Assembly: GCA_019639055.1 (NCBI GenBank)
Contig: JAHBSP010000011.1
Coordinates: 1 to 53,317, forward strand
DNA: 53,317 bases
Source: Microbacteriaceae bacterium
Lineage (GTDB): Bacteria; Actinomycetota; Actinomycetes; Actinomycetales; Microbacteriaceae
Direction: 5' to 3'
Both the position numbers and the translations under genes were made by a program. Within the stretch, counting starts at the first letter, position 1. Each line of letters begins with the position of its first letter. Of this stretch, positions 20,869 through 30,564 are shown piece after piece. The notes beneath the pieces are model-generated. The model worked only from the letters and a program-made list of their open reading frames with translations. It was not told the DNA's origin and did no database searches.

Positions 20869-21265
20869 GATATTCCTCCAGATTTCTTGGACCGAATGCA
20901 TCTGGGAGAACTTCGTCGATTGTCTTTATGCCGCTGACTGTGTTTAGCAGCATCCCAGGGGCAGAGAATTCATAAAGTAGCTGACGACAGCGACCGCATG
21001 GCATTAGCGTGTTTTCTTTACCGTCCACACAGTCGAATGCGATTAGTTTTCCTCCACCGGTACGGGCAAGTTCAGAAACAAGTCCACATTCTGCACAAAG
21101 CCCGACACCGTAAGAGGCGTTCTCAACATTGCAACCGGTGACGATGCGGCCGTCATCTACCAGCGCCGCTACCCCAACCGGAAAATTGGAGTAGGGAGCG
21201 TAAGCGGTTTCCATCGCTTCAATGGCAGCACTCCTGAGAGCTGCCCAGTCAATTTCTGCACTCAT
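20861..21265 (-). CDS. cdd: Cytidine deaminase
   Basis: This 134-residue zinc enzyme deaminates cytidine and deoxycytidine. The zinc and catalytic motifs are 'NVENASYGVGLCAE' (Cys and Glu) and 'MPCGRCRQLLYEF' (PCxxC). Length is normal for the homotetrameric type. Its ATG overlaps the permease stop by 4 bp (ATGA) and its own stop overlaps deoA, so the salvage enzymes are coupled to transporter synthesis. Confidence 0.95.
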   Translation of the reverse strand: MSAEIDWAALRSAAIEAMETAYAPYSNFPVGVAALVDDGRIVTGCNVENASYGVGLCAECGLVSELARTGGGKLIAFDCVDGKENTLMPCGRCRQLLYEFSAPGMLLNTVSGIKTIDEVLPDAFGPRNLEEYRG

Positions 21266-22521
21266 TGCTTCTCATAAGCCTTTCCAACCGATGCTGGAGC
21301 CACCGACTTTCCAACCAGAATAGTCACAGCAAGCAGTGTCACCAGGTAAGGAGTGGTCTGAATCAGATCGGAAGGAATTTCAGCTCCTGCCTGAACCGCC
21401 CAGATTCGGAAAGTCCCGGCGAAACCGAACAGCAGAGCGGCAGCGGCGGCATAAATTGGATGCCACCTACCGAGGATGACCACAGCCAACGCTATAAAGC
21501 CCTGACCTGCACTCATTTCCTTCACAAAGGAACCAACAGACCCAACAGTGAGGGCCGCACCACCAAGGCCAGCAATGAGGCCGGCTAGTGTAACTGCCCA
21601 GAATCTGGTGCGGTTAACGTTCAGACCAACAGTGTCTGCCGCCAGTGGATGCTCACCCATTGAACGCAAGCGCAGACCGAGCTTGGTCTTGAACAGGACA
21701 AACCAAACAAGCGGCACCAGAATGAACATCAGGTATGTGGTTAGTCTCTGGCTGAAAAGAACCGGACCAATGACCGGAATGTCACTTAGGAACGGGATAG
21801 AAATAATGGGGAAGGTTCCCGGGAAGTTGGTTCCAACACCGTTCTTACTCATTACCGTTGAGAAGAAGAAAGCGGTAATACCTGAAACGAGCACGTTCAA
21901 AACCACACCGACAATAATCTGATCTACAAGATACTTGATCGAGAAAACAGCCAGCACCATCGAAACCAGAGCACCACCCAGGGTTGCCGCAATAAGCGCC
22001 ACCCAAAGACTGCCGGTAATTGTTCCAAGGAATGCTGCCACGAAAGCACCCATCAAGAGTTGACCCTCAATAGCGATGTTTACAACACCAACACGCTCAC
22101 CAATAATACCGGCTAAGGAACCAAACACGATCACTGTTGAAAGCGCCACGGTGCTACTAAGGATAAACACCACGTTGACATTGGTTCCAACACCTACCGA
22201 GGAAATCAACCCAACAATGAATGAGAAGCCGACAATTAGTGAAAGATACCAAGGCACTTGCTTGCGTCTTGCAGCAAACCAGATTGAAGCTGCTGCAGCC
22301 AGTACTGAAATCGCCCCAAGAACGATCCCCAAAAGCTGCGCGTTTATAGCCGTATTGGCTAAGACAATTGCGTCAGTGTCATTACTCCAGCGGAATACCA
22401 CATCGTTTGAATCGACACCGAAACCGAAGAAGCCAAGAATCACTAGAGCAGCAACGCTGAGAATTATTGGCATCTTCCATTGGATTGGAGCTGCTGCATC
22501 AAATTGACGTTCTAAAGTCAT
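21262..22521 (-). CDS. Nucleoside ABC transporter permease (NupQ-like)
   Basis: The 419-residue multi-helix protein carries 'GERVGVVNIAIEGQLLMGAF' and 'LGLRLRSMGEHPLAADTVG', the pattern of BPD_transp_2 permeases of the BMP-type purine/pyrimidine nucleoside importers. It forms the channel with the other permease. The ATG overlaps the previous permease stop by 4 bp. Confidence 0.9.
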   Translation of the reverse strand: MTLERQFDAAAPIQWKMPIILSVAALVILGFFGFGVDSNDVVFRWSNDTDAIVLANTAINAQLLGIVLGAISVLAAAASIWFAARRKQVPWYLSLIVGFSFIVGLISSVGVGTNVNVVFILSSTVALSTVIVFGSLAGIIGERVGVVNIAIEGQLLMGAFVAAFLGTITGSLWVALIAATLGGALVSMVLAVFSIKYLVDQIIVGVVLNVLVSGITAFFFSTVMSKNGVGTNFPGTFPIISIPFLSDIPVIGPVLFSQRLTTYLMFILVPLVWFVLFKTKLGLRLRSMGEHPLAADTVGLNVNRTRFWAVTLAGLIAGLGGAALTVGSVGSFVKEMSAGQGFIALAVVILGRWHPIYAAAAALLFGFAGTFRIWAVQAGAEIPSDLIQTTPYLVTLLAVTILVGKSVAPASVGKAYEKQ

Positions 22522-23828
22522 TTTTCGCTCCCTTCCTCGGTTGCTTCGGCTTTAGTTGCAGAATCTACTCCTGCCTCTTTTAATGCTTTTGCTTTCTTAT
22601 GCGACTTATTTGTAGTTGGCGCATCAATTGCGATTGTAGAGCGTTGGTTAGGGAGTCTAAACATCGCTTTAATTAGCGGAGGAGCTGCAACGAAAAGAAT
22701 AATTAGACCCTGAACAACCGAGAGGATGTCCGGAGACACTCCCGCAGACTGCATTGCTGGTCCGGTAGCTTTCATTGCTCCGAAAAGTAGCCCGGCAAGA
22801 AGCACACCGATTGCATTGCTTCCACCTAGCAGAGCCACGGTAATAGCCTCAAAACCTATACCGCCGTCAATTCCGGGAGTGATTCTCAAACTATCTCCCA
22901 GTGTCTGGTTCACTGCAGCAATACCCACAAACAGACCGGAGAAAGCCATCGACAATACGTAGATGCGCTTAACGTTGATACCCGCTGTCTTTGCAGCATC
23001 AGGGTTGAATCCAACTGCACGGAATTTGAAACCGATACTGGATTTCTCCATCAGCCACCAATACACAGCGACTGAAGCCAACACCAGGATGAATCCCCAG
23101 TGAATCTTAAAACCAGGGCCTAGCAGCAACGGAAGAACTGCGTTCGGATCCGGCGCATGAGCCTGCGGGGTGGTACTAGTTGCACCAGGATTCAGAATGT
23201 CTGTGCGCATCGCGTATGTGACAAGGTTTAGCGCGATGTAGTTCATCATGATGGTTACGATAACTTCGTGGGCTCCGGTCTGAGCCTTCAACCAACCGGC
23301 TATAGCTGACCAAATGGATGCACCAATCAGACCGAAAATAACTGCCACAACTAGGTGAACACCCACAGGTAGGTGGAACTGGAACGAAGCGTATGCTGCG
23401 AATGCAGATCCGAAAAGAATCTGCCCCATGGCACCAATGTTGAACATTCCTACGCGGAACGTTAATGCCACACCAAGACCGGCAGCAATCAACGGCCCAG
23501 CAAAACGAAGTGACTCTGTTAGTGGCCGAAACTGTGCCTCGACCGTCTTACCATTCGGATTAAAAATCGCACCCTTAAAGAAGGCTTCGAAGAAAGCCCC
23601 TATCGAGCTAGAAGCCGCAGCAAAGAACTCTCCCGGATTGCCGAAGAAGTTAGGCAAACTCTCCAGAACTCTGGCATTAGTGAATATAACTAGTAAAAGA
23701 CCGAAAACGAATGCCAGCAAGATCGCAATAACAATTCGCAAAATACTTGAAGACAGAATGTCCTGCAGGATATCTCTACCAGAGAGTTTCACCTGAGTCA
23801 TATCTTTCTTTTCTTTGGTATCGCTCAT
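22518..23828 (-). CDS. Nucleoside ABC transporter permease (NupP-like)
   Basis: The 436-residue membrane protein shows 'FRVGMFNIGAMGQILFGSAF', 'GAHEVIVTIMMNYIALNLV' and 'GFKFRAVGFNPDAAKTAG', diagnostic of BmpB/NupP permeases. The C-terminus is a charged cytoplasmic tail rich in Lys, Glu and Ala. It overlaps both neighbours by 4 bp (ATGA), so all three transporter subunits are tightly coupled. Confidence 0.9.
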   Translation of the reverse strand: MSDTKEKKDMTQVKLSGRDILQDILSSSILRIVIAILLAFVFGLLLVIFTNARVLESLPNFFGNPGEFFAAASSSIGAFFEAFFKGAIFNPNGKTVEAQFRPLTESLRFAGPLIAAGLGVALTFRVGMFNIGAMGQILFGSAFAAYASFQFHLPVGVHLVVAVIFGLIGASIWSAIAGWLKAQTGAHEVIVTIMMNYIALNLVTYAMRTDILNPGATSTTPQAHAPDPNAVLPLLLGPGFKIHWGFILVLASVAVYWWLMEKSSIGFKFRAVGFNPDAAKTAGINVKRIYVLSMAFSGLFVGIAAVNQTLGDSLRITPGIDGGIGFEAITVALLGGSNAIGVLLAGLLFGAMKATGPAMQSAGVSPDILSVVQGLIILFVAAPPLIKAMFRLPNQRSTIAIDAPTTNKSHKKAKALKEAGVDSATKAEATEEGSEK

Positions 23829-25327
23829 TCTTGAACTCCTGCCATAAGCTGACCAAGTTTTGCACGCTCAGTCTTACCCGGGACTATGTCTACAATGCGG
23901 CCTTTATACATAACCGCAATTCTGTCTGCCAACGCGAGAACCTCATCAAGTTCTGTTGAGACGATTACCACAGGTAATCCGGCATCGCGCACCGCTACTA
24001 TACGTTCGTGAATAAACTCAATAGATCCAACATCCACACCTCGGGTGGGTTGGGATGCCAGCAAAAGTTTTAGGTCACGAGAAAGCTCCCTGGCAACAAC
24101 CACCTTTTGCTGATTACCACCAGAGAGTCTCCCCGCTAGGGTTTTCTCACTCTGGGTTCTAATGTCAAATTCTTCGATACGTTCTCTAGCGAATTGGTCA
24201 CGAAACTTGGTATCAATAGTGAAGAAGCCACCAACAAATGGTTTACCGTTTGAACGATCAAGCATCAGATTCTCTGCGATCGAGAAATCACCGACCAGGC
24301 CATCTATCTTGCGGTCTTCGGGAATGTAACCGACACCGGCATCCAGAATTTTCTTGACCGAAGCCGACTGAATAGGTTCGCCATAAAGTTTTATCTCACC
24401 CTTAACCTTGTTCGCGAGGCCAACTAGAGCCTCTACAAGTTCGGTCTGTCCGTTTCCTTGCACACCAGCAATTGCAAGAATTTCGCCATTGCGCACATCG
24501 AAGGAAACATCGTCCAAAACTTTTTGGTTATTGACATCGAAAACGGTGAGATTATCAACCTCTAGAGCCACCTCACCAGGTTCACGATCAGCCTTATCTA
24601 CAATCAGCTGAATATCGTGCCCGACCATCATGGTTGCTAATTCGTGGGTGCTGGCATCTGGACTTGCCTCACCAACAACCTTTCCATGGCGGATGATTGT
24701 AATAGTGTCAGCGACTGCCTTCACTTCTCGAAGTTTGTGAGTAATAAAAACAATGGATGTGCCGCTCTTGGCAAGTTCGCGCATGATTTCCATGAGCTCA
24801 TCGGTTTCTTGAGGAGTAAGTACCGCGGTTGGTTCATCTAGCACCAAAATCTTTGCGTTCCTAGATAGAGCCTTGATGATCTCCACACGCTGCTGCACTC
24901 CAACTGGAAGATCAGCAACGAGAGCATCCGGGTCAATATCGAAACCAAATTTTTGCCCCAGGTCACGAACCAGTTTCCTAGCAGCACCAAGATCAAGGAC
25001 GCCCCCAGCTTTGGTCGGTTCGTGTCCGAGGATTACGTTCTCTGCCACGGTAAAGACCGGAACAAGCATGAAGTGTTGGTGCACCATACCGATACCGGCA
25101 GCCATTGCCTCACCAGGCCCTGAGAAGGTTACTTCCTCATCATCGAGCAGTATTTGCCCTTCTTCAGGGGTGTAAAGCCCAAATAATACGTTCATTAGCG
25201 TGGACTTGCCAGCGCCGTTTTCACCCAATAGCGCGTGAATCTGCCCCGACTCCACAGTCAGGTTGATTGAATCATTCGCAACCAGTGAGCCAAACCGCTT
25301 TGTTATGTCTCTAAGTTCAAGTTTCAT
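23825..25327 (-). CDS. Nucleoside ABC transporter ATP-binding protein (NupO-like), two ATPase domains
   Basis: The 500-residue protein has two ABC domains. The first carries Walker A 'GENGAGKST' (about residues 36-44), signature 'LPVGVQQRVEI' and Walker B 'ILVLDEPTAVLTP'. The second has a degenerate Walker A ('GVQGNGQTEL'), signature 'LSGGNQQKVVVA' and 'LLLASQPTRGVD'. This is the usual arrangement in sugar and nucleoside importers where only one site may be fully active. It is separated from the binding-protein gene by a 110-bp gap with a stable hairpin. Confidence 0.92.
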   Translation of the reverse strand: MKLELRDITKRFGSLVANDSINLTVESGQIHALLGENGAGKSTLMNVLFGLYTPEEGQILLDDEEVTFSGPGEAMAAGIGMVHQHFMLVPVFTVAENVILGHEPTKAGGVLDLGAARKLVRDLGQKFGFDIDPDALVADLPVGVQQRVEIIKALSRNAKILVLDEPTAVLTPQETDELMEIMRELAKSGTSIVFITHKLREVKAVADTITIIRHGKVVGEASPDASTHELATMMVGHDIQLIVDKADREPGEVALEVDNLTVFDVNNQKVLDDVSFDVRNGEILAIAGVQGNGQTELVEALVGLANKVKGEIKLYGEPIQSASVKKILDAGVGYIPEDRKIDGLVGDFSIAENLMLDRSNGKPFVGGFFTIDTKFRDQFARERIEEFDIRTQSEKTLAGRLSGGNQQKVVVARELSRDLKLLLASQPTRGVDVGSIEFIHERIVAVRDAGLPVVIVSTELDEVLALADRIAVMYKGRIVDIVPGKTERAKLGQLMAGVQE

Positions 25328-25374
25328 CTCTATGATTCTGCCAGTAAATTACAAATTTTTTCTCGCTAAACCCA

Positions 25375-25404
25375 GATTGCCGAGACCAAATGGCCTCGGC
25401 AATC
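25375..25404 (-). terminator. Perfect 10-bp hairpin between binding-protein and ATPase genes
   Basis: GATTGCCGAG (25375-25384) pairs perfectly with CTCGGCAATC (25395-25404) around a 10-nt loop. It lies inside the leftward operon, after the binding-protein stop. No T-run follows directly on the minus strand, so partial termination or 3'-end protection of the binding-protein transcript is more likely than full termination. Confidence 0.6.
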
Positions 25405-25437
25405 CGTTTTCAAGCTAATCCACTAGCTAATTGTTTA

Positions 25438-26490
25438 TTAGCGTGGATCCTTGGTTGGGTCGATTGTGCCAGCAATAATTGCTGACTTTAGCTCTTCAAG
25501 CTTTGCCTTGATAGCTGAATCGACCTTGCCGTCGAAGTCGTAGAAGTCACTTAGACCAGTACCATCGTTGGCTAGAGTACCTACGTAGTCAGTGGTGGTG
25601 AATGCTCCGCCACTAGATAGGTCCTTTACAACGTCGAATACAGCCTGAGTCATACGCTTCTCAACAGAGGTTAGGGTTAGGTCAGCGTATTCAGGAGAGG
25701 TTAGAGCAACGTCCTTGTCAACACCCATGAATACTACGTCCTTACCGGACTCCTTGATTGACTCGTAGGTAGCGGTGAATAGGCTACCGGCAACTGGGAA
25801 GATTACATCAGCGTTGTCAGCGATGAAACCGTCAGAGATTGACTTTGCAACCTGGGTGTTACCGAAGTCACCAACGAACTGCCATGGCAGAACGGTGATG
25901 CTCTTACCTGAATCGATACCGTACTGGTGAGCACCATTCTCGAAACCGAGCATGAAGTCAGTAACAGCTGGGATGTCCATACCACCGTAGGTAGCAACAA
26001 CACCGGTCTTGCTGTAAGCAGCAGCTAGGTAGCCAGATAGGTAGCTGGATTCAGCCATCTTGTAAGAAATTGGCTTTAGGTTGTCCCAACCCTCGTTCCA
26101 ACCGTCAATCCACACGAAGTGTGAAGCAGCGTTAGCCTCAACAGCGGTTTTTAGTGAGCCGTCTGAGAAGTTGAAACCAACTGCGAAGATAACGTCACAG
26201 CCGTCTGCAACAGCCTGGTCAAGGTTTGGACCAAAGTCAGAAGGTCCGTGTGATTCGAAGCCCTTGATGTCGACGCCGGCGATTTCAGCCTTTGCCTTCT
26301 CTAGACCTTCGTAAGCAGCCTGGTTGAAGCTACGGTCAGACCAGCTACCTTCGTCAGATACACCGCAAGCTAGGAAGCTTGTCTCTACTGGATCAGTAGG
26401 CTCAGTAGTACCACCTGCACAACCGGCAAGTAGCGCTGCTGAGGAGATAATTGCTAGACCAGAGATGCTGGCCTTTGTGATTTTGTTCAC
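25438..26490 (-). CDS. BMP-family nucleoside-binding lipoprotein
   Basis: The 350-residue protein has a lipoprotein signal with lipobox 'AALLAGCAGG' (Cys about residue 23), then a BMP/Med periplasmic-binding fold with 'GVSDEGSWSDRSFNQAAYEG', 'VGFNFSDG', 'YLSGYLAA' and 'VFMGVDKD'. It binds nucleosides outside the membrane for the adjacent importer. It starts at GTG 26490, with GGAGG 6 nt upstream. Codon use is more regular than its neighbours, which fits high expression. Confidence 0.93.
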   Translation of the reverse strand: MNKITKASISGLAIISSAALLAGCAGGTTEPTDPVETSFLACGVSDEGSWSDRSFNQAAYEGLEKAKAEIAGVDIKGFESHGPSDFGPNLDQAVADGCDVIFAVGFNFSDGSLKTAVEANAASHFVWIDGWNEGWDNLKPISYKMAESSYLSGYLAAAYSKTGVVATYGGMDIPAVTDFMLGFENGAHQYGIDSGKSITVLPWQFVGDFGNTQVAKSISDGFIADNADVIFPVAGSLFTATYESIKESGKDVVFMGVDKDVALTSPEYADLTLTSVEKRMTQAVFDVVKDLSSGGAFTTTDYVGTLANDGTGLSDFYDFDGKVDSAIKAKLEELKSAIIAGTIDPTKDPR

Positions 26491-26514
26491 GTATGTCCTC
26501 CATAGACGTGGATA

Positions 26515-26531
26515 ATCGGCTTTTGGCCGAT
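26515..26531 (-). promoter_or_regulatory. Small hairpin in the leader of the binding-protein gene
   Basis: ATCGGC and GCCGAT pair around a 5-nt loop, 25 nt before the start codon and just upstream of the GGAGG ribosome site. It could influence mRNA stability or be a repressor half-site pair. No function is proven. Confidence 0.35.
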
Positions 26532-26586
26532 ACAGAATATTCCCTCATAGATTACCGAATGTTACGGCTCTTTGGAAATGGCTCGC

Positions 26587-27714
26587 TTAGTTCGTATTCA
26601 AAGGGTTATATTCGCGTTTATCCAGTTCAGCGACAATTTGTTTCACACCCTGCACATTCGGTAACGAAGTCACTAAAAGCGCATCGGGAGTGTCAACTAC
26701 CACTATTTGAGAAACGCCAGTTACAGCGATAATTCTGTCGCTACGCCTAATAACCAAACCGGAACTATCTTGGGCGATGATTGCATCCCTGTCACCAATG
26801 GTCGCGAGTGCTTTCGAGTTTCCGCCGGTGAACATCCGGTGGATGGCCGCGAAATCTCCGACATCCTCCCAGAAGAAATGCCCTGGGATTACAACAAGCT
26901 TTCCTTCTTCTGCGAGCGGAATAGCCACAGGATATTCAAAAGCAATTCGCTCAACAGATTGCCAAATACGTTCAAAATCGCTTTCGCAAGTATCAGTGCC
27001 AAAAACCTCTGCAAGTTCTAAAAGGCTCTGGTAAAGATCAGGGCTGTTCTTCTTTAACGCTTCAAGGATCAGTTCCGTCTTGGCGATAAAAATTCCGGCA
27101 TTCCAAAAATATTCACCACTCTGCAAATAACTTCTTGCAGTGTCAAGGTCTGGCTTCTCCACGAATCGCTCAACAGAGAATCCGACACCTTCACGAATTT
27201 TCGGTTCAGGACCGGCTGTCTTTATATATCCGAATCCGGTGGCTGCCCGAGTTGGATGAATACCAATTACCGATAAATACCCTGCCTCGGCGCTAATAAC
27301 AGACTGAGTTACCGCGAGGGTAAAGGAAGATAGACCCCTAATAACGTGATCGGCGTGAAAAGAACCAATAATCGCATTGGGGTTACGCTTATGAATTACC
27401 GCCGCTGCTAAACCAATCGCCGCACCGGAGTCGCGTGGTGAAGGTTCCAGAATCAGGTTGCTAGGTAGCAGGTCTGGAATTTGCTGAAGCACCTCATCCT
27501 TATATGCAAGCCCGGTAACAATAAGGATGCGCTCAACCGGCACCAAAGACTTCAAACGTTCCCAGGTCGACTGCAACAGGCTCTCGTTGTTGTTCAGGAT
27601 CGACTGCAAAAACTTTGGTTTCTCAGAGGTTGATACCGGCCACAACCTTGTGCCCATTCCCCCAGCTGGAATCACAGCATAGAAATCTTCGTTACTCTGC
27701 AGCTGACCTGTCAT
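26587..27714 (-). CDS. manC: Mannose-1-phosphate guanylyltransferase
   Basis: The 375-residue monofunctional enzyme makes GDP-mannose from mannose-1-phosphate and GTP. The nucleotidyltransferase signature 'PAGGMGTRLWPVSTSEKPKF' is near residue 16, with 'FHADHVI' and 'FVEKPD' further on. There is no C-terminal isomerase domain. It supplies mannosyl donors for envelope lipids such as phosphatidylinositol mannosides. It is divergent from the sdh operon. Confidence 0.92.
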   Translation of the reverse strand: MTGQLQSNEDFYAVIPAGGMGTRLWPVSTSEKPKFLQSILNNNESLLQSTWERLKSLVPVERILIVTGLAYKDEVLQQIPDLLPSNLILEPSPRDSGAAIGLAAAVIHKRNPNAIIGSFHADHVIRGLSSFTLAVTQSVISAEAGYLSVIGIHPTRAATGFGYIKTAGPEPKIREGVGFSVERFVEKPDLDTARSYLQSGEYFWNAGIFIAKTELILEALKKNSPDLYQSLLELAEVFGTDTCESDFERIWQSVERIAFEYPVAIPLAEEGKLVVIPGHFFWEDVGDFAAIHRMFTGGNSKALATIGDRDAIIAQDSSGLVIRRSDRIIAVTGVSQIVVVDTPDALLVTSLPNVQGVKQIVAELDKREYNPLNTN

Positions 27715-27881
27715 ACCCCTAAGAATATATAAAGTTCGCAGCTAATTCCTCCCTTGAAAAAATTTACATTCAAGAAACTTATATAGTGCGAAATTCAGGC
27801 ACCATCGAAGGTATAGGCTTAACCAAGACACCAGTCCCTGGAAACACGACATATTCAGGATTACTCGGAGGTAAAAATTAG

Positions 27882-28298
27882 GTGAGTAACGGGCAGACCC
27901 GCACCAAACCGGCCAAAGGCCAAGGCGGTACTTTGTATCGCGGAAACACCGGCATGTGGTCATGGGTGCTACACCGGGTAACCGGTATTGGAATCTTTTT
28001 CTTTCTTATTGAGCATGTGCTGTCTACCGCACTGATTCGTGTAAGTCCCGAAGCATACAACGCAGTAATCGGCACTTATAAGACACCGATTTTCGGACTA
28101 GTCGAGGTTGGTCTTGTAGCAGCTATTGGCTTCCACGCACTAAACGGTTTGCGAGTAATGCTGATTGACTTTTGGAGCAAAGGCGCTAAATACCAGAAAG
28201 CGATGCTTTGGATTGCAATCGTAATCTGGGCGATCCTGATGATTGGGTTCACTCCTCGACACCTGATGAACGTTTTTGCAGAAATGATGGGGGCCTAA
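27882..28298 (+). CDS. sdhC: Succinate dehydrogenase cytochrome b subunit
   Basis: The 138-residue membrane anchor starts at GTG with GGAGG 10 nt upstream. 'SWVLHRVTGIGIF' and 'GFHALNGLRVMLIDFW' contain the conserved helices and haem-ligand histidine region. It anchors SdhAB and passes electrons to menaquinone. It is first in sdhCDAB, and its stop overlaps the sdhD start (TAATG). Confidence 0.94.
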   Translation: MSNGQTRTKPAKGQGGTLYRGNTGMWSWVLHRVTGIGIFFFLIEHVLSTALIRVSPEAYNAVIGTYKTPIFGLVEVGLVAAIGFHALNGLRVMLIDFWSKGAKYQKAMLWIAIVIWAILMIGFTPRHLMNVFAEMMGA

Positions 28299-28750
28299 TG
28301 TCTACCGTTATTGAAAACCCCCGTTCCCCATACACTCGCCCAGCGCGAAAGAAGCGTCGCTTCAATATTGAAAAGTGGGCCTGGCTGTTTATGCGCGGCT
28401 CAGGAGTCATCCTTGTCTTCCTAATTTTCGGGCACCTATTCTTCAACCTGATGCTCGGTGAGGGTATCCGCGCCATTGACTTCGGTTTCGTGGGTGGAAA
28501 ACTTGCCAACCCATTCTGGCAATGGTGGGATGTACTGATGCTCTGGTTGGCACTTATACACGGTGGCAACGGAATGCGCACAGTAATCAACGACTATGTA
28601 ACCGGTCAAAAGCTTCGCCCATTCATTTTGTGGACACTGTTTGCAATCGTCGCAATCCTGATTGTGCTCGGAACCCTAGTGACCTTCACTTTTGATCCTT
28701 GCCCAATCACCGAAAATATCGAACTTCTACCATCCTTCTGTAACGCATAA
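28298..28750 (+). CDS. sdhD: Succinate dehydrogenase hydrophobic membrane anchor
   Basis: The 150-residue subunit has three hydrophobic helices with 'GSGVILVFLIFGHLFFNL' (haem-ligand His) and 'ALIHGGNGMRTVINDYV'. The open frame begins earlier, but ATG at 28298 overlapping the sdhC stop is the sensible start. It completes the quinone site with SdhC. Confidence 0.93.
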   Translation: MSTVIENPRSPYTRPARKKRRFNIEKWAWLFMRGSGVILVFLIFGHLFFNLMLGEGIRAIDFGFVGGKLANPFWQWWDVLMLWLALIHGGNGMRTVINDYVTGQKLRPFILWTLFAIVAILIVLGTLVTFTFDPCPITENIELLPSFCNA

Positions 28751-28761
28751 GTGAGTGATAA

Positions 28762-30561
28762 ATGACTACCGTTGACCCACATGTAAAAATCGTGGATGGT
28801 ATCCACTACCATGAATACGATGTCGTAATCGTCGGTGCCGGCGGGGCGGGGATGCGCGCCGCAATCGAGGCTGGGCCAAATGCACGTACCGCTGTTGTCA
28901 CCAAACTCTACCCCACCCGTTCCCACACCGGAGCGGCTCAGGGTGGAATGGCTGCGGCTCTTGCCAACGTTGAGGACGACAACTGGGAATGGCACACATT
29001 CGACACTGTTAAAGGTGGCGACTACCTAGTAGATCAGGATGCCGCAGAGATTCTCGCAAAAGAAGCAATCGATGCAGTAATTGACCTAGAAAATATGGGA
29101 CTGCCTTTCAACCGCACACCTGAAGGAAAGATTGACCAGCGCCGCTTCGGTGGCCACACAGCGGAGCACGGTAAATCTCCGGTTCGTCGTGCCTGCTATG
29201 CAGCTGACCGCACCGGGCACATGATTCTGCAAACACTTTTCCAGAACTGCGTAAAACTCGGTATCGAGTTCTACAACGAGTTCTATGTGCTTGACCTAAT
29301 CACTGTTGGTGAGGGAAAGAACACTAAGCAGGCTGGTGTTGTGGCTTATGAGCTCGCAACCGGCGACATCCACGTATTCCATTCAAAGGCGACAATTTTT
29401 GCTACCGGTGGATACGGAAAAATCTTCAAAACCACATCCAACGCTCACACACTAACCGGTGACGGTGTTGGGATTATTTGGCGGAAGAAACTACCACTGG
29501 AAGACATGGAGTTTTACCAGTTCCACCCAACCGGTCTTGCCGGCCTAGGTATTCTCCTTACTGAGGGTGCCCGTGGTGAGGGTGCGATTCTTCGTAATGC
29601 CAGCGGTGAAAGATTTATGGAGCGCTATGCGCCAACCATTAAAGACTTGGCTCCTCGTGACATTGTTGCTCGCTGCATGGTGCAAGAAGTGCTCGATGGC
29701 CGTGGCGCTGGTCCACACAAAGACTACGTGCTTCTTGACTGCACCCACCTTGGTGCTGAAGTTTTGGAGACCAAGCTTCCAGACATCACCGAATTTGCTC
29801 GCACCTATTTGGGTGTTGACCCTGTCGTTGAGCCGGTTCCGGTATTCCCAACCGCGCACTACGCAATGGGCGGTATTCCAACCAATAACGATGCTGAGGT
29901 GCTGGTAGACAACGACACAATCGTTCCAGGACTTTACGCTGCAGGTGAGTGCGCTTGTGTTTCTGTGCACGGAGCCAACCGCCTCGGAACCAACTCGCTA
30001 CTAGACATCAACGTTTTCGGTAAGCGCAGTGGCCGGAACGCATCCGCCTACGCTAAGGATGCAAAATTTGTTCCGCTACCGAAAGATGCCGCAGCTGGTG
30101 TAATCAAACTAGTGGAGCAGGTAAAGCATTCTGTTGGCGGCGAGCGCATTGCGGTGATCCGTAAAGAACTTCAGGAAGTTATGGACCGCAAGGCTCAGGT
30201 ATTCCGCACTGAAGAGAGCCTTACTGAAGCACTAGAAGTAATCAGCAGTCTTCGTAAGCGCTACCAGAACATCACCATTCACGACCAGGGTAAGAGGTTC
30301 AACACCGACCTACTCGAAGCGATTGAACTCGGATTCCTGCTCGACCTTGCAGAAGTGCTCGTATTTACTGCTCGCAACCGTAAGGAGAGCCGTGGCGCTC
30401 ATATGCGAGACGACTACCCTAAGCGCGATGACGTGAACTTTATGCAACACACCATGGCATACCTGGTCGGTGATCCACACTCTGAAGCAGGCGACCATAT
30501 AAGACTTGACTGGAAACCAGTGGTTGTGACCAACTACCAGCCGATGGAGAGGAAGTACTAA
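28762..30561 (+). CDS. sdhA: Succinate dehydrogenase flavoprotein subunit
   Basis: The 599-residue subunit oxidises succinate to fumarate. It has the FAD dinucleotide-binding motif 'VIVGAGGAGMRAAIEAG', the covalent-FAD histidine in 'TRSHTGAAQGG', and active-site 'HGANRLGTNSLLD'. Many long frames on the other strand here are shadows caused by codon bias. Confidence 0.97.
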   Translation: MTTVDPHVKIVDGIHYHEYDVVIVGAGGAGMRAAIEAGPNARTAVVTKLYPTRSHTGAAQGGMAAALANVEDDNWEWHTFDTVKGGDYLVDQDAAEILAKEAIDAVIDLENMGLPFNRTPEGKIDQRRFGGHTAEHGKSPVRRACYAADRTGHMILQTLFQNCVKLGIEFYNEFYVLDLITVGEGKNTKQAGVVAYELATGDIHVFHSKATIFATGGYGKIFKTTSNAHTLTGDGVGIIWRKKLPLEDMEFYQFHPTGLAGLGILLTEGARGEGAILRNASGERFMERYAPTIKDLAPRDIVARCMVQEVLDGRGAGPHKDYVLLDCTHLGAEVLETKLPDITEFARTYLGVDPVVEPVPVFPTAHYAMGGIPTNNDAEVLVDNDTIVPGLYAAGECACVSVHGANRLGTNSLLDINVFGKRSGRNASAYAKDAKFVPLPKDAAAGVIKLVEQVKHSVGGERIAVIRKELQEVMDRKAQVFRTEESLTEALEVISSLRKRYQNITIHDQGKRFNTDLLEAIELGFLLDLAEVLVFTARNRKESRGAHMRDDYPKRDDVNFMQHTMAYLVGDPHSEAGDHIRLDWKPVVVTNYQPMERKY

Positions 30562-30564
30562 AAA

